Source: Bacteriovoracaceae bacterium (GTDB taxonomy: Bacteria > Bdellovibrionota > Bacteriovoracia > Bacteriovoracales > Bacteriovoracaceae). Taken from it: a DNA stretch of 64,000 nucleotides. Positions within the stretch are counted from its first letter, which is position 1; the number at the start of each line of letters is the position of its first letter. The stretch lies in the NCBI GenBank assembly GCA_028378565.1, contig JAONMX010000003.1:1-64000 (forward strand), given 5' to 3'. This document shows positions 1 through 10,002 of this stretch, one piece after another. The notes beneath the pieces are model-generated. The model saw nothing but the letters and a program-made list of their open reading frames with translations. It ran no database searches and had not been told where the DNA came from. Both the position numbers and the translations under genes were made by a program.

Positions 1-35
1 AGTTTGATCTTAATGGTTAGAGTTTTAAAAAGTGA

Positions 36-118
36 TGGTGCCGCAGGAGGGACTTGAACCCCCACGCCGAAGCACTAGATCCTAAGTCTAGCGTGTCTAC
101 CAATTTCACCACTGCGGC
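36..118 (-). tRNA. tRNA-Leu (anticodon UAG)
   Basis: Read on the minus strand, a 7-bp acceptor stem GCCGCAG/CTGCGGC closes the molecule, followed by discriminator A and an encoded CCA (positions 38-36). The anticodon loop is CTTAGGA, so the anticodon is UAG (positions 84-82), decoding CUA and other CUN leucine codons. The extended variable region and the T-arm GGTTCAAGTCC are visible. The length of 83 nt including CCA is typical for a class II tRNA-Leu. Confidence 0.97.
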
Positions 119-135
119 TTGTTTTGTGAGAACTA

Positions 136-164
136 TTTTTACTAAGAATTAAAATATTTGGCAA
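136..164 (-). promoter_or_regulatory. sigma70-type promoter for tRNA-Leu
   Basis: On the minus strand the -35 hexamer TTGCCA (164-159; 5 of 6 to consensus) and -10 hexamer TAAAAA (141-136; 4 of 6) are separated by exactly 17 nt. They lie just upstream of the tRNA, so the tRNA is probably transcribed on its own rather than from the upstream coiled-coil gene. Confidence 0.6.
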
Positions 165-167
165 CAG

Positions 168-3044
168 TTAAGACGCTTTTTTCTTATTTACACTCTGCAT
201 CTTCCTCTCTGCGTCACGAAGTTTATTTTCAAGGGTCCTTTTCTCTACTTTCATTTTATTTAACTCACCTTTCTTTTGTGTTAATTCATCTGTAGTACGT
301 TTAGTGAGTAACTGAAGCTTCTTATTATCATTTTCAAGCTTCTTAACAAGCTGTGAGGACTTTGCATCCCCCTGTGCCTGACCGTTTGAACCTGAAGAAG
401 CTGCAGAAGACTTACTAGAACTTTGTGCAGTTAAGAACTTTATCTTCACTTCCTGCTTTTTTAGCTCCATTTGTGCTTCTTTTAGCTTTTCCTCAAACTT
501 TTTGAGCATCACTTTTGCTGAATCGACCTCTCTCTCTTTGGCCCTAACGATTGCTTCCGAATCTTTAATTCTTTGAATAGTATTTATAGAGTTAGAATTA
601 TTTCTTTCAGCTGCAGCAAGCTTTATCTCTAATGCCTTAATAGCACTGACTTTATCCGATACTTCTTTTTTAAGTTTTGAGTTCTCTAATTCTACTTTCT
701 TATTATCATCTAACATATCACTCGCAGAGACAGTCTCTATAACTTCATCATTTACTTTACTGTTTTCATACATAACAGAAATTTTCTTTTTAAGCTGCTC
801 TATCTCAGATTTAAGCTTATCGTTCCCTCCTGCAAGATCACTATTACCAGCTTTTGCAAGAGCAGCTTGTTTAGAGTTATTTTCTGCGTTCAACTGAACT
901 AATTTCTCATTCTGTATTTTCAATTTATCAATTTCTGTTTGAAATCGTGACCTTTCACGCTCTAAAACTAACTCCTTATCTCTAAGTTGTTTTTTACTCG
1001 TTTCAAGCTCTTTTGAAGCAAGTTTACTTGCAATAACTGCTTGCTTAGAATTATCCGCTGATTCTTTAGAAGTCTTATCTTTAAGTTCTAGTTTTTTATT
1101 AAGAGCATTAATATCTGCTTGCAACTTTTCACTATTATCAGCATTTGCGACCTTTTTTGCTTCTAACTCTTTCTTTTTTAATTCCTCTTGAAGATTTTTT
1201 ATTTCTTCTTGATTCTTCCTCTCTTTTTCTTCTAAGAGTTCAAGTGTCGCCTCTTTTTCAATAAGTTGCTTCTCAATATCTGATATTTCAGACTTAATTT
1301 CCTCATTGGAGCTTGAGCTAGCCTCTTCTTTTTTTGCTCTTAATTTCCTTTGAAGATTATCTATTTCTTCTTTATGATTTGTAATTTCAATTGGCTGAGA
1401 AATTTCTTTTTCGCTTTCATACTGTGCTCGCTTTAAGTCTTTCTGATTCTCTTCTTTTTCTTTCCTTATTTTTTCAATATCAACCTTTAAACTAGTAAGC
1501 ATTTTCTTCATTTTACCGATTTGAGAGTCTCTTAACTTTAAATTTCCTTTTAGTTTTTCAATTTCAAGCCTATTTCTAATATCAATAGAGCTGCTCACAT
1601 CTTTTTTAGAAAGAAGGTCTTCTGTTGCATCTTCTTTCAGGTTCATCATAAAACTATTTGTTTCTTCCTCTGTAGTATTTAAACGATTATTAACAATCAT
1701 CTTTATTTCTTTTTCAATTGTTGCTTTATCTGCAGAACCTCTCAAATCATTCATTTTTCCGTTAACTTCTTCTACGAGCTCCGATCTTTTAACTTTCCAT
1801 ACATCGTCAGTAACTCCTGAGATAACTGTCTCTTCTTCCTCTTCCTCAAGACTCCCTTTAATCATATAAGTTGCTTCATTTGTTGATAAGCTTTCTAACG
1901 AACCTAAGATAGAATCCAAATAGTCATCTTCATCTATAGTTCCTGTGACAACGGTTACATTATCCTCAAGAATATCTCTCTTCTCATCATCTGTGATACA
2001 ACTTGTAATAAGCTTTTTATCTTCTTCTGTTAATTCTTCAATACTTTTTTGATCTGGATATAATTGTAAATATTTTTCAAGAATAATGTCAGAAAAGTTA
2101 ACAATTTCTTCAACCATCGCAGATTTAACGATAAACTCAACAATTCTTTTTATTTTAACAATATTAGATGTTTTATCAAAATCGGAAAGTTCATAGTTTT
2201 CAGCACCATCTCCTGGAAGATTCTTAATCTTTAAATCATGCTCTTCCTTTAAGAGAAGAACTTTTGAACTTATATTTGAAACTCCTTCTTTACGCTTATC
2301 ACGGCAGGAGTCAAAGTCTCCAATAAGGAGCGATGAAAAACCGTTTGTACGATCGTAACTTTGATTTTTGCACCAAAGTCCAGTTAACATTAGTTTTTCA
2401 GACTTTTCAATATGATTAATGGAGCATAAATCTGTACTCTTATAAGTTTCATTCAATAGAGTCTTATATGGATCTCCTGATTGAGTATCAAAGCTATCAA
2501 TAATATTTTCAATTACAAAATTTTCGACCTGAGAGACAATTCTAATAAAGAAGCTTGATTCGTTAAAACCGTAATATACATCGAGTGGAAAATCGGAAAC
2601 ATCACTTAATTTTAAGTATGTAATATACTCGATAGTGCTTACAACAAAACGCCTAACATGAAAGAAGTCGAAACCTTCTCGGTGAGCCATATCCGATATT
2701 ACATCTGAATAATATCCAATATTCATAGGGTCTATAATCTTTAAAGATAGTAATTTATTTGTCTCTTCGCCAAATTCTTCCTGAGCGGCTACCCCACCTA
2801 AGCTACTAAAGTGTGACTCAATAATTTTTTTAGGGATAGGGAAATGAAAAAGGTCTCCGTTAACGATCCCTCTTCCACCTTCTTCTAAATACTTTTTAAC
2901 ATCTTCAACTTCCTCTTCAACAAGGGAAACATTCTCATCAGTGAAAAGATGACTGAGTTGTGTCTCAGAATGCGATAGCTTATCAAGGACTTCTTTTAAA
3001 GCTTCACTTAAGTCGTTAATGTGAGTTTTCTTTAAATTACTCAA
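168..3044 (-). CDS. large coiled-coil protein of unknown function
   Basis: 958 residues with no family I recognise. The first ~330 residues look globular, with mixed hydrophobic segments. Residues ~330-430 are acidic, and from ~440 to the end the protein is almost pure Lys/Glu heptad coiled coil with short Ser/Gly-rich breaks (near 885-905). There is no signal peptide or membrane span, so it is probably cytoplasmic. The start is TTG, directly abutting the TAA stop of the upstream gene, with an AGGA Shine-Dalgarno six bases ahead inside that gene, so the two are translationally coupled. The partner is a degenerate HD-GYP protein. A structural, polar-scaffold or signalling-adaptor role is a guess from shape only. 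Confidence 0.85.
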   Translation of the reverse strand: MSNLKKTHINDLSEALKEVLDKLSHSETQLSHLFTDENVSLVEEEVEDVKKYLEEGGRGIVNGDLFHFPIPKKIIESHFSSLGGVAAQEEFGEETNKLLSLKIIDPMNIGYYSDVISDMAHREGFDFFHVRRFVVSTIEYITYLKLSDVSDFPLDVYYGFNESSFFIRIVSQVENFVIENIIDSFDTQSGDPYKTLLNETYKSTDLCSINHIEKSEKLMLTGLWCKNQSYDRTNGFSSLLIGDFDSCRDKRKEGVSNISSKVLLLKEEHDLKIKNLPGDGAENYELSDFDKTSNIVKIKRIVEFIVKSAMVEEIVNFSDIILEKYLQLYPDQKSIEELTEEDKKLITSCITDDEKRDILEDNVTVVTGTIDEDDYLDSILGSLESLSTNEATYMIKGSLEEEEEETVISGVTDDVWKVKRSELVEEVNGKMNDLRGSADKATIEKEIKMIVNNRLNTTEEETNSFMMNLKEDATEDLLSKKDVSSSIDIRNRLEIEKLKGNLKLRDSQIGKMKKMLTSLKVDIEKIRKEKEENQKDLKRAQYESEKEISQPIEITNHKEEIDNLQRKLRAKKEEASSSSNEEIKSEISDIEKQLIEKEATLELLEEKERKNQEEIKNLQEELKKKELEAKKVANADNSEKLQADINALNKKLELKDKTSKESADNSKQAVIASKLASKELETSKKQLRDKELVLERERSRFQTEIDKLKIQNEKLVQLNAENNSKQAALAKAGNSDLAGGNDKLKSEIEQLKKKISVMYENSKVNDEVIETVSASDMLDDNKKVELENSKLKKEVSDKVSAIKALEIKLAAAERNNSNSINTIQRIKDSEAIVRAKEREVDSAKVMLKKFEEKLKEAQMELKKQEVKIKFLTAQSSSKSSAASSGSNGQAQGDAKSSQLVKKLENDNKKLQLLTKRTTDELTQKKGELNKMKVEKRTLENKLRDAERKMQSVNKKKAS

Positions 3045-4004
3045 TTATAATCCTGATACCTCTAAATATTCATTATCATGTCTTTCATATTCTTCTCTTA
3101 TTCTTTTAACCATTCCGGAAATTCTCTCTCCTCCTGGTTTCTTATCATACAAATCAATCACCTTAGTCCATATGGCATCAAACTCATTTTCAAATTCTAA
3201 ATGACTAATTCCTACATATAATAATTCAAGATCATTTAATTCATTTCCTTTTAGTTTTTTAGGAAACCCATCTCCATAAAAATCTTCATGGTGTACCTCG
3301 ATGGCCTTATCTAAAGACTTAGAAATATTTATATTATATCTTTTTCTAAAATCAGGCTTAAAGTGATCATCAATCTCTTTTTTAAAATCACCTGTGACAC
3401 TCATATAGCTCTTTTGAAGTGATCTTTTAGAATGTAACTCTAAAAAGGTACTTGAGTTTTTATCAAGTAGGGTTCGCATTTCACAATAAAGTAAAGAGCT
3501 GAAAATATCTTCCATAAATTTATAATCGTTATACCCAACAACAAGAGCAAGAATGCTAAATATTGATGAATTCTTAAATGCTCTCCAGTAATCATTTACA
3601 TCACACTCAAAAACATCTTTTGATAAATTTTCATTTAAGTTCTTTATAATATCCTCAAAGAGAAAGACAAAATTTCCATTCCAAAATTTTCGTTCTTCTC
3701 CTCTACTAAAAAGCCATTCAATAAATTCTTCTCTAAGCTTTGCTTTACTTCTTTCTCTATTTTTAATTTGTAAATCAAAACTTTTTAGGCCTTCTAAATA
3801 TTCTTTGCCTTCAACGATCCAATCAAAATTTCTTTTATCTTCAAACTCTAATCTAATATTTTTATTTTCAATTTTTTCAATTGCTCTAGACGCAAGTTCT
3901 CCACATCTTACTAACAAGATTTTTTTGCCATTATTTTTTATCCAAAAAATATCATATGGATTCAAATAACAATTTTTAAGTGCATCAATATCACTCAAAT
4001 TCAT
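3045..4004 (-). CDS. degenerate HD-GYP-like protein
   Basis: 319 residues. The N-terminal ~60 residues resemble the segment that precedes HD-GYP domains (LNPYDIFWIKNNGKK, then a short 'Gly-Glu...Lys' strand). Residues 238-253 (HHEDFYGDGFPKKLKG) match the HHExxxGxGYPxxLxG signature of c-di-GMP phosphodiesterases, and 253-266 follow the next helix. However, the catalytic HDxGK pair is absent: the equivalent helix reads LLYCEMRTLL (around 171-180). It is therefore probably a non-catalytic c-di-GMP binder or protein-interaction module. The ATG at 4004 has GAGG immediately adjacent. A TTG two codons in (3998) is spaced six bases from the same GAGG and may be the real start. It forms a two-gene unit with the coiled-coil protein downstream. 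Confidence 0.75.
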   Translation of the reverse strand: MNLSDIDALKNCYLNPYDIFWIKNNGKKILLVRCGELASRAIEKIENKNIRLEFEDKRNFDWIVEGKEYLEGLKSFDLQIKNRERSKAKLREEFIEWLFSRGEERKFWNGNFVFLFEDIIKNLNENLSKDVFECDVNDYWRAFKNSSIFSILALVVGYNDYKFMEDIFSSLLYCEMRTLLDKNSSTFLELHSKRSLQKSYMSVTGDFKKEIDDHFKPDFRKRYNINISKSLDKAIEVHHEDFYGDGFPKKLKGNELNDLELLYVGISHLEFENEFDAIWTKVIDLYDKKPGGERISGMVKRIREEYERHDNEYLEVSGL

Positions 4005-4111
4005 CCTCGCTTAATTTAGTTTAGTGTCCATAAAACACCTCGTTACCCTATCTTTTCGGGATTTTTGTGAATATCTTTGAATTATTTATGGCTGAGTAAT
4101 TTGGTATGAAA

Positions 4112-4133
4112 AAGGCCATCAAACGATGGCCTT
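4112..4133 (-). terminator. rho-independent terminator of the opp operon
   Basis: A perfect 9-bp inverted repeat AAGGCCATC/GATGGCCTT with a 4-nt loop. On the minus strand the hairpin runs into a T-tract (CCTTTTTC). It lies 28 bp after the oppF stop codon. Confidence 0.85.
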
Positions 4134-4160
4134 ATACAAATATTAATTGATTTTTTTTAT

Positions 4161-5147
4161 CTACTTTTCTGAAAGTTGAATTGGATTAAAACAACGGTAT
4201 TCGTGAGTAGATGACTCTGCTTTAACACCTGGATAGTCTTTACGACACTCATCAGTAGCATTCCAGCATCTTGGGTGAAAGTGACAACCCGATGGTGGAT
4301 TCATTGGACTTGGAATATCACCTTCAAGCAAAATCCTATCTTTTTTCAAAGTTGGATCCGGCTTCGGAATAGCCGAGAATAAAGCTTTAGTATATGGATG
4401 TCTTGCTCCACCATAAAGCTCAGAACTCTCTGCAATCTCAACCATATTTCCAAGGTACATTACCGCTACTCTTTTAGAAATATATTCAACAACTTTAAGA
4501 TCATGAGCAATAAAAAGAAATGTAATCCCTAAGTCTTTTTGTAAATCCATAAGTAAGTTAACGACCTGTGCTTGTACTGAAACATCCAGTGCTGATACAG
4601 GCTCATCACAAACAATAAACTCAGGCTCTACCGCAAGAGCTCTTGCGATACAAATTCTTTGCCTTTGACCACCTGAAAACTCATGTGGATATTTATTAAG
4701 AGCATCAGCAGGAAGTTGAACTTGATCCAACAAATCTAATAATCTTTTCTTTCTAACTTCTTTATCCATACAAAGCTTATGGATATCCATTGGCTCAGAG
4801 AGAATTCCTTGAACTGTCATTCTTGGATTCAAAGAAGCATACGGATCTTGAAAAATGATCTGCATTTTTCTTCTCATTTCTCTCATTTGATTAGCATCAA
4901 AATCAACAATATTTTGGCCGTTAAAAATGACGGCTCCAGATGTTGGCTCAATCAGTCTGAGGATCGATCTACCAAGAGTCGTTTTCCCACAACCTGATTC
5001 ACCTACAAGACCTAAAGTTTCACCTTTTTTTATTTTAAAACTTACATCATTAACTGCATTAACGGCTCCAACTTCACGACCAAAAATCCCACCCTTAATT
5101 GGAAATTTTTTACATAAGTTTTGAACTTCTAATAAATATTCGCTCAT
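4161..5147 (-). CDS. oppF: oligopeptide ABC transporter, ATP-binding protein OppF
   Basis: 328 residues, the usual length for OppF/DppF. It energises uptake of oligopeptides through OppBC at the inner membrane. Visible motifs are Walker A GESGCGKTT (49-57), ABC signature SGGQRQR (~158), Walker B ending FIVCDEPVSALD, and the switch histidine in FIAHDL. The C-terminal oligopeptide/dipeptide region carries the Cys motif CHFHPRCWNATDEC found in this subfamily. AAGGA lies 7 bases before the ATG. It is the last gene of oppA-B-C-D-F, 13 bp after oppD, and is followed by a strong terminator. OppF rather than DppF is chosen from gene order only; the peptide length specificity is not readable. Confidence 0.93.
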   Translation of the reverse strand: MSEYLLEVQNLCKKFPIKGGIFGREVGAVNAVNDVSFKIKKGETLGLVGESGCGKTTLGRSILRLIEPTSGAVIFNGQNIVDFDANQMREMRRKMQIIFQDPYASLNPRMTVQGILSEPMDIHKLCMDKEVRKKRLLDLLDQVQLPADALNKYPHEFSGGQRQRICIARALAVEPEFIVCDEPVSALDVSVQAQVVNLLMDLQKDLGITFLFIAHDLKVVEYISKRVAVMYLGNMVEIAESSELYGGARHPYTKALFSAIPKPDPTLKKDRILLEGDIPSPMNPPSGCHFHPRCWNATDECRKDYPGVKAESSTHEYRCFNPIQLSEK

Positions 5148-5160
5148 CTAAATATCCTTC

Positions 5161-6153
5161 TTAACTTAATGGATGGAAGCATCTTACTTGATGTTCTGTT
5201 GCAATTGTTTCTAATTTTGGTTCACCTGCGGAACCTCTACATTTCTCACTAACGTTTTGACAACGTCCTTGGAAGTTACATCCTTCAGGAAGGTTAAATA
5301 AACTTGGAACCATTCCTTCAATTGTAGGTAAACGATCTTTCACTTTACCAGAAGTAGAATCAAAACTTGGAATACTTTCGATTAACCCTTTAGTGTATGG
5401 ATGCTGTGGATGAGCAAATAATGTTTTCACATCAGCTGTTTCTACGATCTGCCCACAATACATAACGGCAACGTCATCACATGTCTCGGCCACAACCCCA
5501 AGATCATGGGTAATTAAAAGAATTCCCATTCCGAGTTCATCTTGTAGCTTTTTCATTAGTTCTAAGATTTGTGCTTGAATGGTTACATCAAGTGCTGTCG
5601 TTGGCTCATCTGCGATTAAAAGATCAGGTTCACAAGCTAAGCTCATGGCAATCATAACTCTTTGTCTCATCCCACCGGATAACTGATGAGGATATTCCTC
5701 TATTCTTTGCTCAGGACTCGGAATTCCCACAAGTCTTAGCATTTCAATAGCTTTTTCTTTTCTTTGAGCATTACTTAACTCTTTTTGATGAAGTTCTAAA
5801 ACTTCTTCAATTTGATTACCAACTGTAAAAACAGGGTTAAGAGAAGTCATTGGTTCTTGAAAAATCATGGCAATTTTATTACCACGAATGGATCTCATAT
5901 TATCAAGTGGGATATCTAATAGATTTTTATCTCTAAACCTAATCTCTCCAGCGGCAATATTTCCAGGAGGAGTTGGAATAAGTCTCATTATTGAAAGTGC
6001 AGTTACTGACTTACCAGAACCAGACTCTCCAACAAGACCTAGAGTTTTTCCTTTGAAAACCTCTAGGTTAACACCGTTAACAGCTGTAACGCCCCCACGG
6101 TCAGTGTTAAATTCGACAACGAGGTCTTTAACATCAAGTATTTTTTCGGCCAT
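5161..6153 (-). CDS. oppD: oligopeptide ABC transporter, ATP-binding protein OppD
   Basis: 330 residues. It is the second ATPase of the importer, pairing with OppF. Walker A GESGSGKS (42-49), signature SGGMRQR, Walker [13 protein letters not shown] and switch H in LLITHDL are all intact. The C-terminus has the family Cys motif [19 protein letters not shown] sits 9 bases before the ATG. It lies between oppC and oppF in the operon with short gaps. All catalytic motifs are present, so it should be active. Confidence 0.93.
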   Translation of the reverse strand: MAEKILDVKDLVVEFNTDRGGVTAVNGVNLEVFKGKTLGLVGESGSGKSVTALSIMRLIPTPPGNIAAGEIRFRDKNLLDIPLDNMRSIRGNKIAMIFQEPMTSLNPVFTVGNQIEEVLELHQKELSNAQRKEKAIEMLRLVGIPSPEQRIEEYPHQLSGGMRQRVMIAMSLACEPDLLIADEPTTALDVTIQAQILELMKKLQDELGMGILLITHDLGVVAETCDDVAVMYCGQIVETADVKTLFAHPQHPYTKGLIESIPSFDSTSGKVKDRLPTIEGMVPSLFNLPEGCNFQGRCQNVSEKCRGSAGEPKLETIATEHQVRCFHPLS

Positions 6154-6200
6154 TGAAATATTTCCTTTAACTCAGTTCTATTTTTTTAAGTATCAAAATT

Positions 6201-7070
6201 TTACTTACCTTTTAGCTTAGGATCAAGTGCATCTCTCAAGGCATCACCTAAAGTATTGAAGGCCAAGACAACTATAAACATAGCAAGCGTCGCTGCAGCA
6301 AGTTGCCACCAATTACCACGAGCCAGTTCAAGCTTAGCGTCATTTATCATTGTTCCCCAACTCGGTTGTCCTTGAACACCAAGCCCTAGGTAACTAAGAA
6401 TAACTTCAGACTTAATTGCTGTTTGAAATTGAAGAGAAAAGTTAATGATCACGATATGCATTACATTCGGAAGAATATGTAAAAACAGCTTTCGAAAATC
6501 ACCACCACCAATGGCAGCTGCTGCTTGAACGTATTCTCTATCTTTATGGCGAATAACCTCACCTCTAATAAGACGACAAAGATTTACCCATGAAGTTAAA
6601 CCTAGTGCTAAATAAACCGCGAGAATCCCTTTTCCAAGGATAAAAGTAATAGCAACAAGAAGCATAATATATGGAATAGAATTAAAAGTTGTATAAAACC
6701 AAACGATAACTTCATCTATTTTTCCACCGAAGTATCCGGCAATCCCACCTAGAGTAACACCGATAATCATGGAAATAATTCCCGTAACCAGTCCAACCGA
6801 CATGGCAACTTCGGTACCTTTAAGAGTTTTTGCAAGAACTGATCTTCCAAAAATATCTAAACCGAAAATATAATCTGCAGAAGGTGGAGCATAACTTGGG
6901 CCAATTTCTTTAGTCCAATCAGCGGCTATAAAGCCAAGGCTACTAAATATTGCCACTAAGAAGTATATGGTCACGATTGCCATTGAGGTAACTGCAAACT
7001 TATCAGAAAGAAGTGTGCCCCAAGCATGTTGCCATAGATTCTTTGATTTTTGTTCTTTAACAACTTCCAT
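6201..7070 (-). CDS. oppC: oligopeptide ABC transporter permease OppC
   Basis: 289 residues, an inner-membrane permease of the binding-protein-dependent transport family with an N-terminal TM segment (about 27-52) and five further spans. The cytoplasmic coupling (EAA) loop is seen as EYVQAAAAIGGGDFRKLF (around 184-201), which docks on the ATPase. The N-terminal OppC extension is present. It sits 14 bp after oppB. An AGAGG-like Shine-Dalgarno precedes the ATG. The fit to OppC/DppC is good throughout. Confidence 0.92.
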   Translation of the reverse strand: MEVVKEQKSKNLWQHAWGTLLSDKFAVTSMAIVTIYFLVAIFSSLGFIAADWTKEIGPSYAPPSADYIFGLDIFGRSVLAKTLKGTEVAMSVGLVTGIISMIIGVTLGGIAGYFGGKIDEVIVWFYTTFNSIPYIMLLVAITFILGKGILAVYLALGLTSWVNLCRLIRGEVIRHKDREYVQAAAAIGGGDFRKLFLHILPNVMHIVIINFSLQFQTAIKSEVILSYLGLGVQGQPSWGTMINDAKLELARGNWWQLAAATLAMFIVVLAFNTLGDALRDALDPKLKGK

Positions 7071-7083
7071 TTTTATTCAACCT

Positions 7084-8025
7084 CTAACTTAATCGAACTC
7101 TTGGATCAACAAGAGTATAAAGAACATCAGTAATAACAGTAAAAATAATATATGCTACAGCACTTAAGACCGTCATTGCTCTAATGACAGGAAAGTCAGA
7201 GCTATTGATAGCATTAAGAGTAATTCCACCTAATCCAGGAATACTAAAGAAAGATTCAATAAGTAGAGCCCCTAGGATTAAAAATGGAATACGGATCACC
7301 ACAAAAGTAATGATTGGTATGAGTGCATTTTTTAAAACATGCTTAAAAAGAATTTTCTTCTCACCAAGTCCTTTTGCTCGTGCTGTACGAACGTAGTCTT
7401 GGTAGACTTCATCAAGAACAACTGTTCTATAGAATCTTACATCAGGTCCCACACTAATAATCACAATGATTAAAATCGGAAGCAAAACATATGGAATGAA
7501 GTAAGGGAAACCAGCATCGTAACCACTGATTTCAAAAAGTCCTAACTTAAATGCAAAAACATATTGTCCAAAAAGAATGTAAGCAAGAGATGAAATACTC
7601 ATCAACGCTACACAAGCAAAGACAACAACTTTATCAATGGCCTTACCTCTATAAAAAGCGACCAATAATGAAATTGCAATAGAAAGGATTGTAGAAAAAA
7701 CAAAAGCAGGTAGCGTTACAGTTAAACTTGGAATTGCTCCTGCTTTAATCATTTCAGAAATTTCTTGTTTAGTAGTCCAAGAACGACCGAAGTCAAAAGT
7801 GAAAGCAGATTTTACAATATCAAAGTATTGTTCAAGCATTGGTCTATCAAGTCCTAGTTCAGCTCTTAACTCTGCCATTTGTTTAACAGAGGCATGCTTA
7901 CCCAACATAATAAGAGTTGGGTCTGGACTCACTAAATTAAAAAGAACAAAAACAATCGCACAAACTCCAAGTAATACAGGTATTACATAAAGAAGACGAC
8001 GCATGATGTATGTATAAATATTCAC
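7084..8025 (-). CDS. oppB: oligopeptide ABC transporter permease OppB
   Basis: Inner-membrane permease, the partner of OppC. It begins with the typical OppB N-terminus (YIMRRLLYVIPVLLGV) and has six predicted spans. The EAA loop DYVRTARAKGLGEKKILF is clear (around residue 200), followed by the conserved NALIPIITF helix. I place the start at the GTG at 8025 because AGGAGG is 9 bases upstream. A TTG at 8031 is in frame but only 3 bases from that Shine-Dalgarno. An ATG exists at 8004. It follows oppA by about 40 bp. Confidence 0.9.
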   Translation of the reverse strand: MNIYTYIMRRLLYVIPVLLGVCAIVFVLFNLVSPDPTLIMLGKHASVKQMAELRAELGLDRPMLEQYFDIVKSAFTFDFGRSWTTKQEISEMIKAGAIPSLTVTLPAFVFSTILSIAISLLVAFYRGKAIDKVVVFACVALMSISSLAYILFGQYVFAFKLGLFEISGYDAGFPYFIPYVLLPILIIVIISVGPDVRFYRTVVLDEVYQDYVRTARAKGLGEKKILFKHVLKNALIPIITFVVIRIPFLILGALLIESFFSIPGLGGITLNAINSSDFPVIRAMTVLSAVAYIIFTVITDVLYTLVDPRVRLS

Positions 8026-8065
8026 TTTCAACTTCCTCCTACATATTCATTCGATTATGCAGTTA

Positions 8066-9841
8066 CTAGAGTTTCTTCTTAGCTTCAGCTTTTTGCTTAA
8101 GATCAACATTCAAATATGAAGCACGACCTGCTTCAAAGTCAGTTGAAACAAAGTTCTTTAACCAAGCATGCTTAAGCGTATATGATTGTCTGTGAACACC
8201 ATAAATCCAAGGAACCTCTTCAGCTGCAATTCTATATAGTTTTTCATAGAGAGCAGTTCTTTCAGGAGAATTTTGCATTACAGAAGCTGTTTTAAACAAT
8301 CTGTTAAATTCAGCATTATCGTAACCAGATCCGTTAGCCCCAGGAGCTCTGTTTGGTCCATAAAGAAGTTGTAAAAAGTTTTCTGCATCAGGATAATCTG
8401 CACCCCAAGCAATTCCGTAAGTCTGTACTGTTCTATTCGTAATTTTCTTTTGAAGCTCAGGCCATGGATTTTGAATAACTTTAATATTCACTCCAATTTG
8501 TGCCATTTGCTTTCTAAAGTACTCTCCAATTTGTCTTGAAACAGTTGAAGCTGGACAGTCATAAGTAATTTCTGGAAGTCCTTTACCATTCGGGTATCCG
8601 GCTTTCGCTAAAAGCTCTTTTGCTTTTGCTAGGTCAGCAGCCTTACCAGTACCTCTGTATGGACTTTCAAAGTTTTCAATATATCCAGCAATCCCTGGAG
8701 GAATAACTGACTGAGCAGGAAGAGCTGTGTTGTTATAAAATAATTTGTTAGCATCATTGATATTGAAAGCTAATGACATTGCCTGACGAAGAGCTTTGTT
8801 CTTTTTGAAAAGCTCAAGATCGTGATTAAAAGCAGTGTAAGTAACATCAAGTGATGGTGAAATAAGAAGCTCAAATCCTTTTGCCTTAAATTCTGGGCTT
8901 AGGTTCTTTGCATCAGGAATAGCAGTATCAAAGTTATCTTTAGGTACAGCTACAAAATCAACCTTTCCTTTTTGGAAGTTTAACCAACGTGGCTGATCTT
9001 CAATAAGAATATTTACAACAATCTTATCAACTAATGGAAGTTTCTTACCACAGTCTTCTAACAAGCCTTTTACCTTTAGCTCTTCTGAAGCCTCACAAGG
9101 ATACTTCTTTTCTCTAAAGTTTTTATTTCTTGTATAAGTAATTTTATTCGACTGCTCAAATCTTGGAAGAATAAATGGACCCGTTCCTACAGGATGGTTC
9201 AATAATTCTTGCCCATATTTAGTTACAACTTCTTTTGCTACAGCAAAGGTAAATGGCATTGCTAAAGAATAGAGAAATTGTGGAAATGGCTTAGTCAGTT
9301 TAAACTCTAAAGTGTATCTGTCAGTTGCCTTAAGACCGTCAACTTCTTCATTGTAGTCAACTGCATCTAACTCAGCATATTTAGATCTCCACTCGTTAAG
9401 TCCTTTAATTTTACCATCAAGTAACCACCAACCAAGTCCTTGTAGCTTTGGATCAGCAAGTCTTTTAATTGAGTAAACAAAGTCGTCTGCAACTAACTCT
9501 CTACCTTTACCATTTGGAAAAGCTGGATCGTCATGAAACAAAACACCTTTTTTAATTTTAAAAGTATAAGTTAGGCCATCTTTAGAAACAGTTGGCATAT
9601 CTTCTGCCAAGTTAGGTACCAAAGTATATGGTCTTTTTAAGTAATGGTATTCTAATAATCCTTCAAACACTCTCGCTACTTCATTTGAAGAGTAACGGTC
9701 ATTTGAATAAATAGGATCCATCCCTTTGACTTTAGATGAAACTGTTAAGTTTAGTGTTCTCTCATTAGAGACATCTTTTTTAGTACACGAGATACCAAAT
9801 AAGAGAGTGGTGACAATAGTCAGTAAAAGCGTTTTTTTCAT
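8066..9841 (-). CDS. oppA: oligopeptide-binding lipoprotein OppA (SBP family 5)
   Basis: 591 residues from the ATG at 9841. It is the periplasmic solute-binding protein that delivers peptides to OppBC. The N-terminus MKKTLLLTIVTTLLFGISC is a lipoprotein signal with Cys+1 at residue 19. Family 5 features include DGLTYTFKIKKGVLFHD and the VGTGPFILPRFEQ segment. The in-frame upstream ATG at 9880 is rejected because AAGGA lies 7 bases before 9841 and the signal peptide begins there. It is the first gene of the opp operon, and the ~160 bp upstream probably hold the operon promoter. It is longer than E. coli OppA (543), with an expanded central region. Confidence 0.93.
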   Translation of the reverse strand: MKKTLLLTIVTTLLFGISCTKKDVSNERTLNLTVSSKVKGMDPIYSNDRYSSNEVARVFEGLLEYHYLKRPYTLVPNLAEDMPTVSKDGLTYTFKIKKGVLFHDDPAFPNGKGRELVADDFVYSIKRLADPKLQGLGWWLLDGKIKGLNEWRSKYAELDAVDYNEEVDGLKATDRYTLEFKLTKPFPQFLYSLAMPFTFAVAKEVVTKYGQELLNHPVGTGPFILPRFEQSNKITYTRNKNFREKKYPCEASEELKVKGLLEDCGKKLPLVDKIVVNILIEDQPRWLNFQKGKVDFVAVPKDNFDTAIPDAKNLSPEFKAKGFELLISPSLDVTYTAFNHDLELFKKNKALRQAMSLAFNINDANKLFYNNTALPAQSVIPPGIAGYIENFESPYRGTGKAADLAKAKELLAKAGYPNGKGLPEITYDCPASTVSRQIGEYFRKQMAQIGVNIKVIQNPWPELQKKITNRTVQTYGIAWGADYPDAENFLQLLYGPNRAPGANGSGYDNAEFNRLFKTASVMQNSPERTALYEKLYRIAAEEVPWIYGVHRQSYTLKHAWLKNFVSTDFEAGRASYLNVDLKQKAEAKKKL

Positions 9842-10002
9842 GTTCCAATCCTTGTGTTTGTAAAAGATTTTCAGCGACAAAAATCCATTTCAATCAAACT
9901 TCGTTTCTTGATAGAAAAGCTAGGTTAGGTATATATACAAAATATTACTGAATTTCCAGCATTAACGCATCGTCAAGGTTGAGCAACGCGCAATAATGCT
10001 TT

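Noticed and set aside
9842..9880. Longer N-terminus for OppA
   Set aside because: The 13 extra residues precede a perfect lipoprotein signal, and the Shine-Dalgarno is placed for the ATG at 9841.
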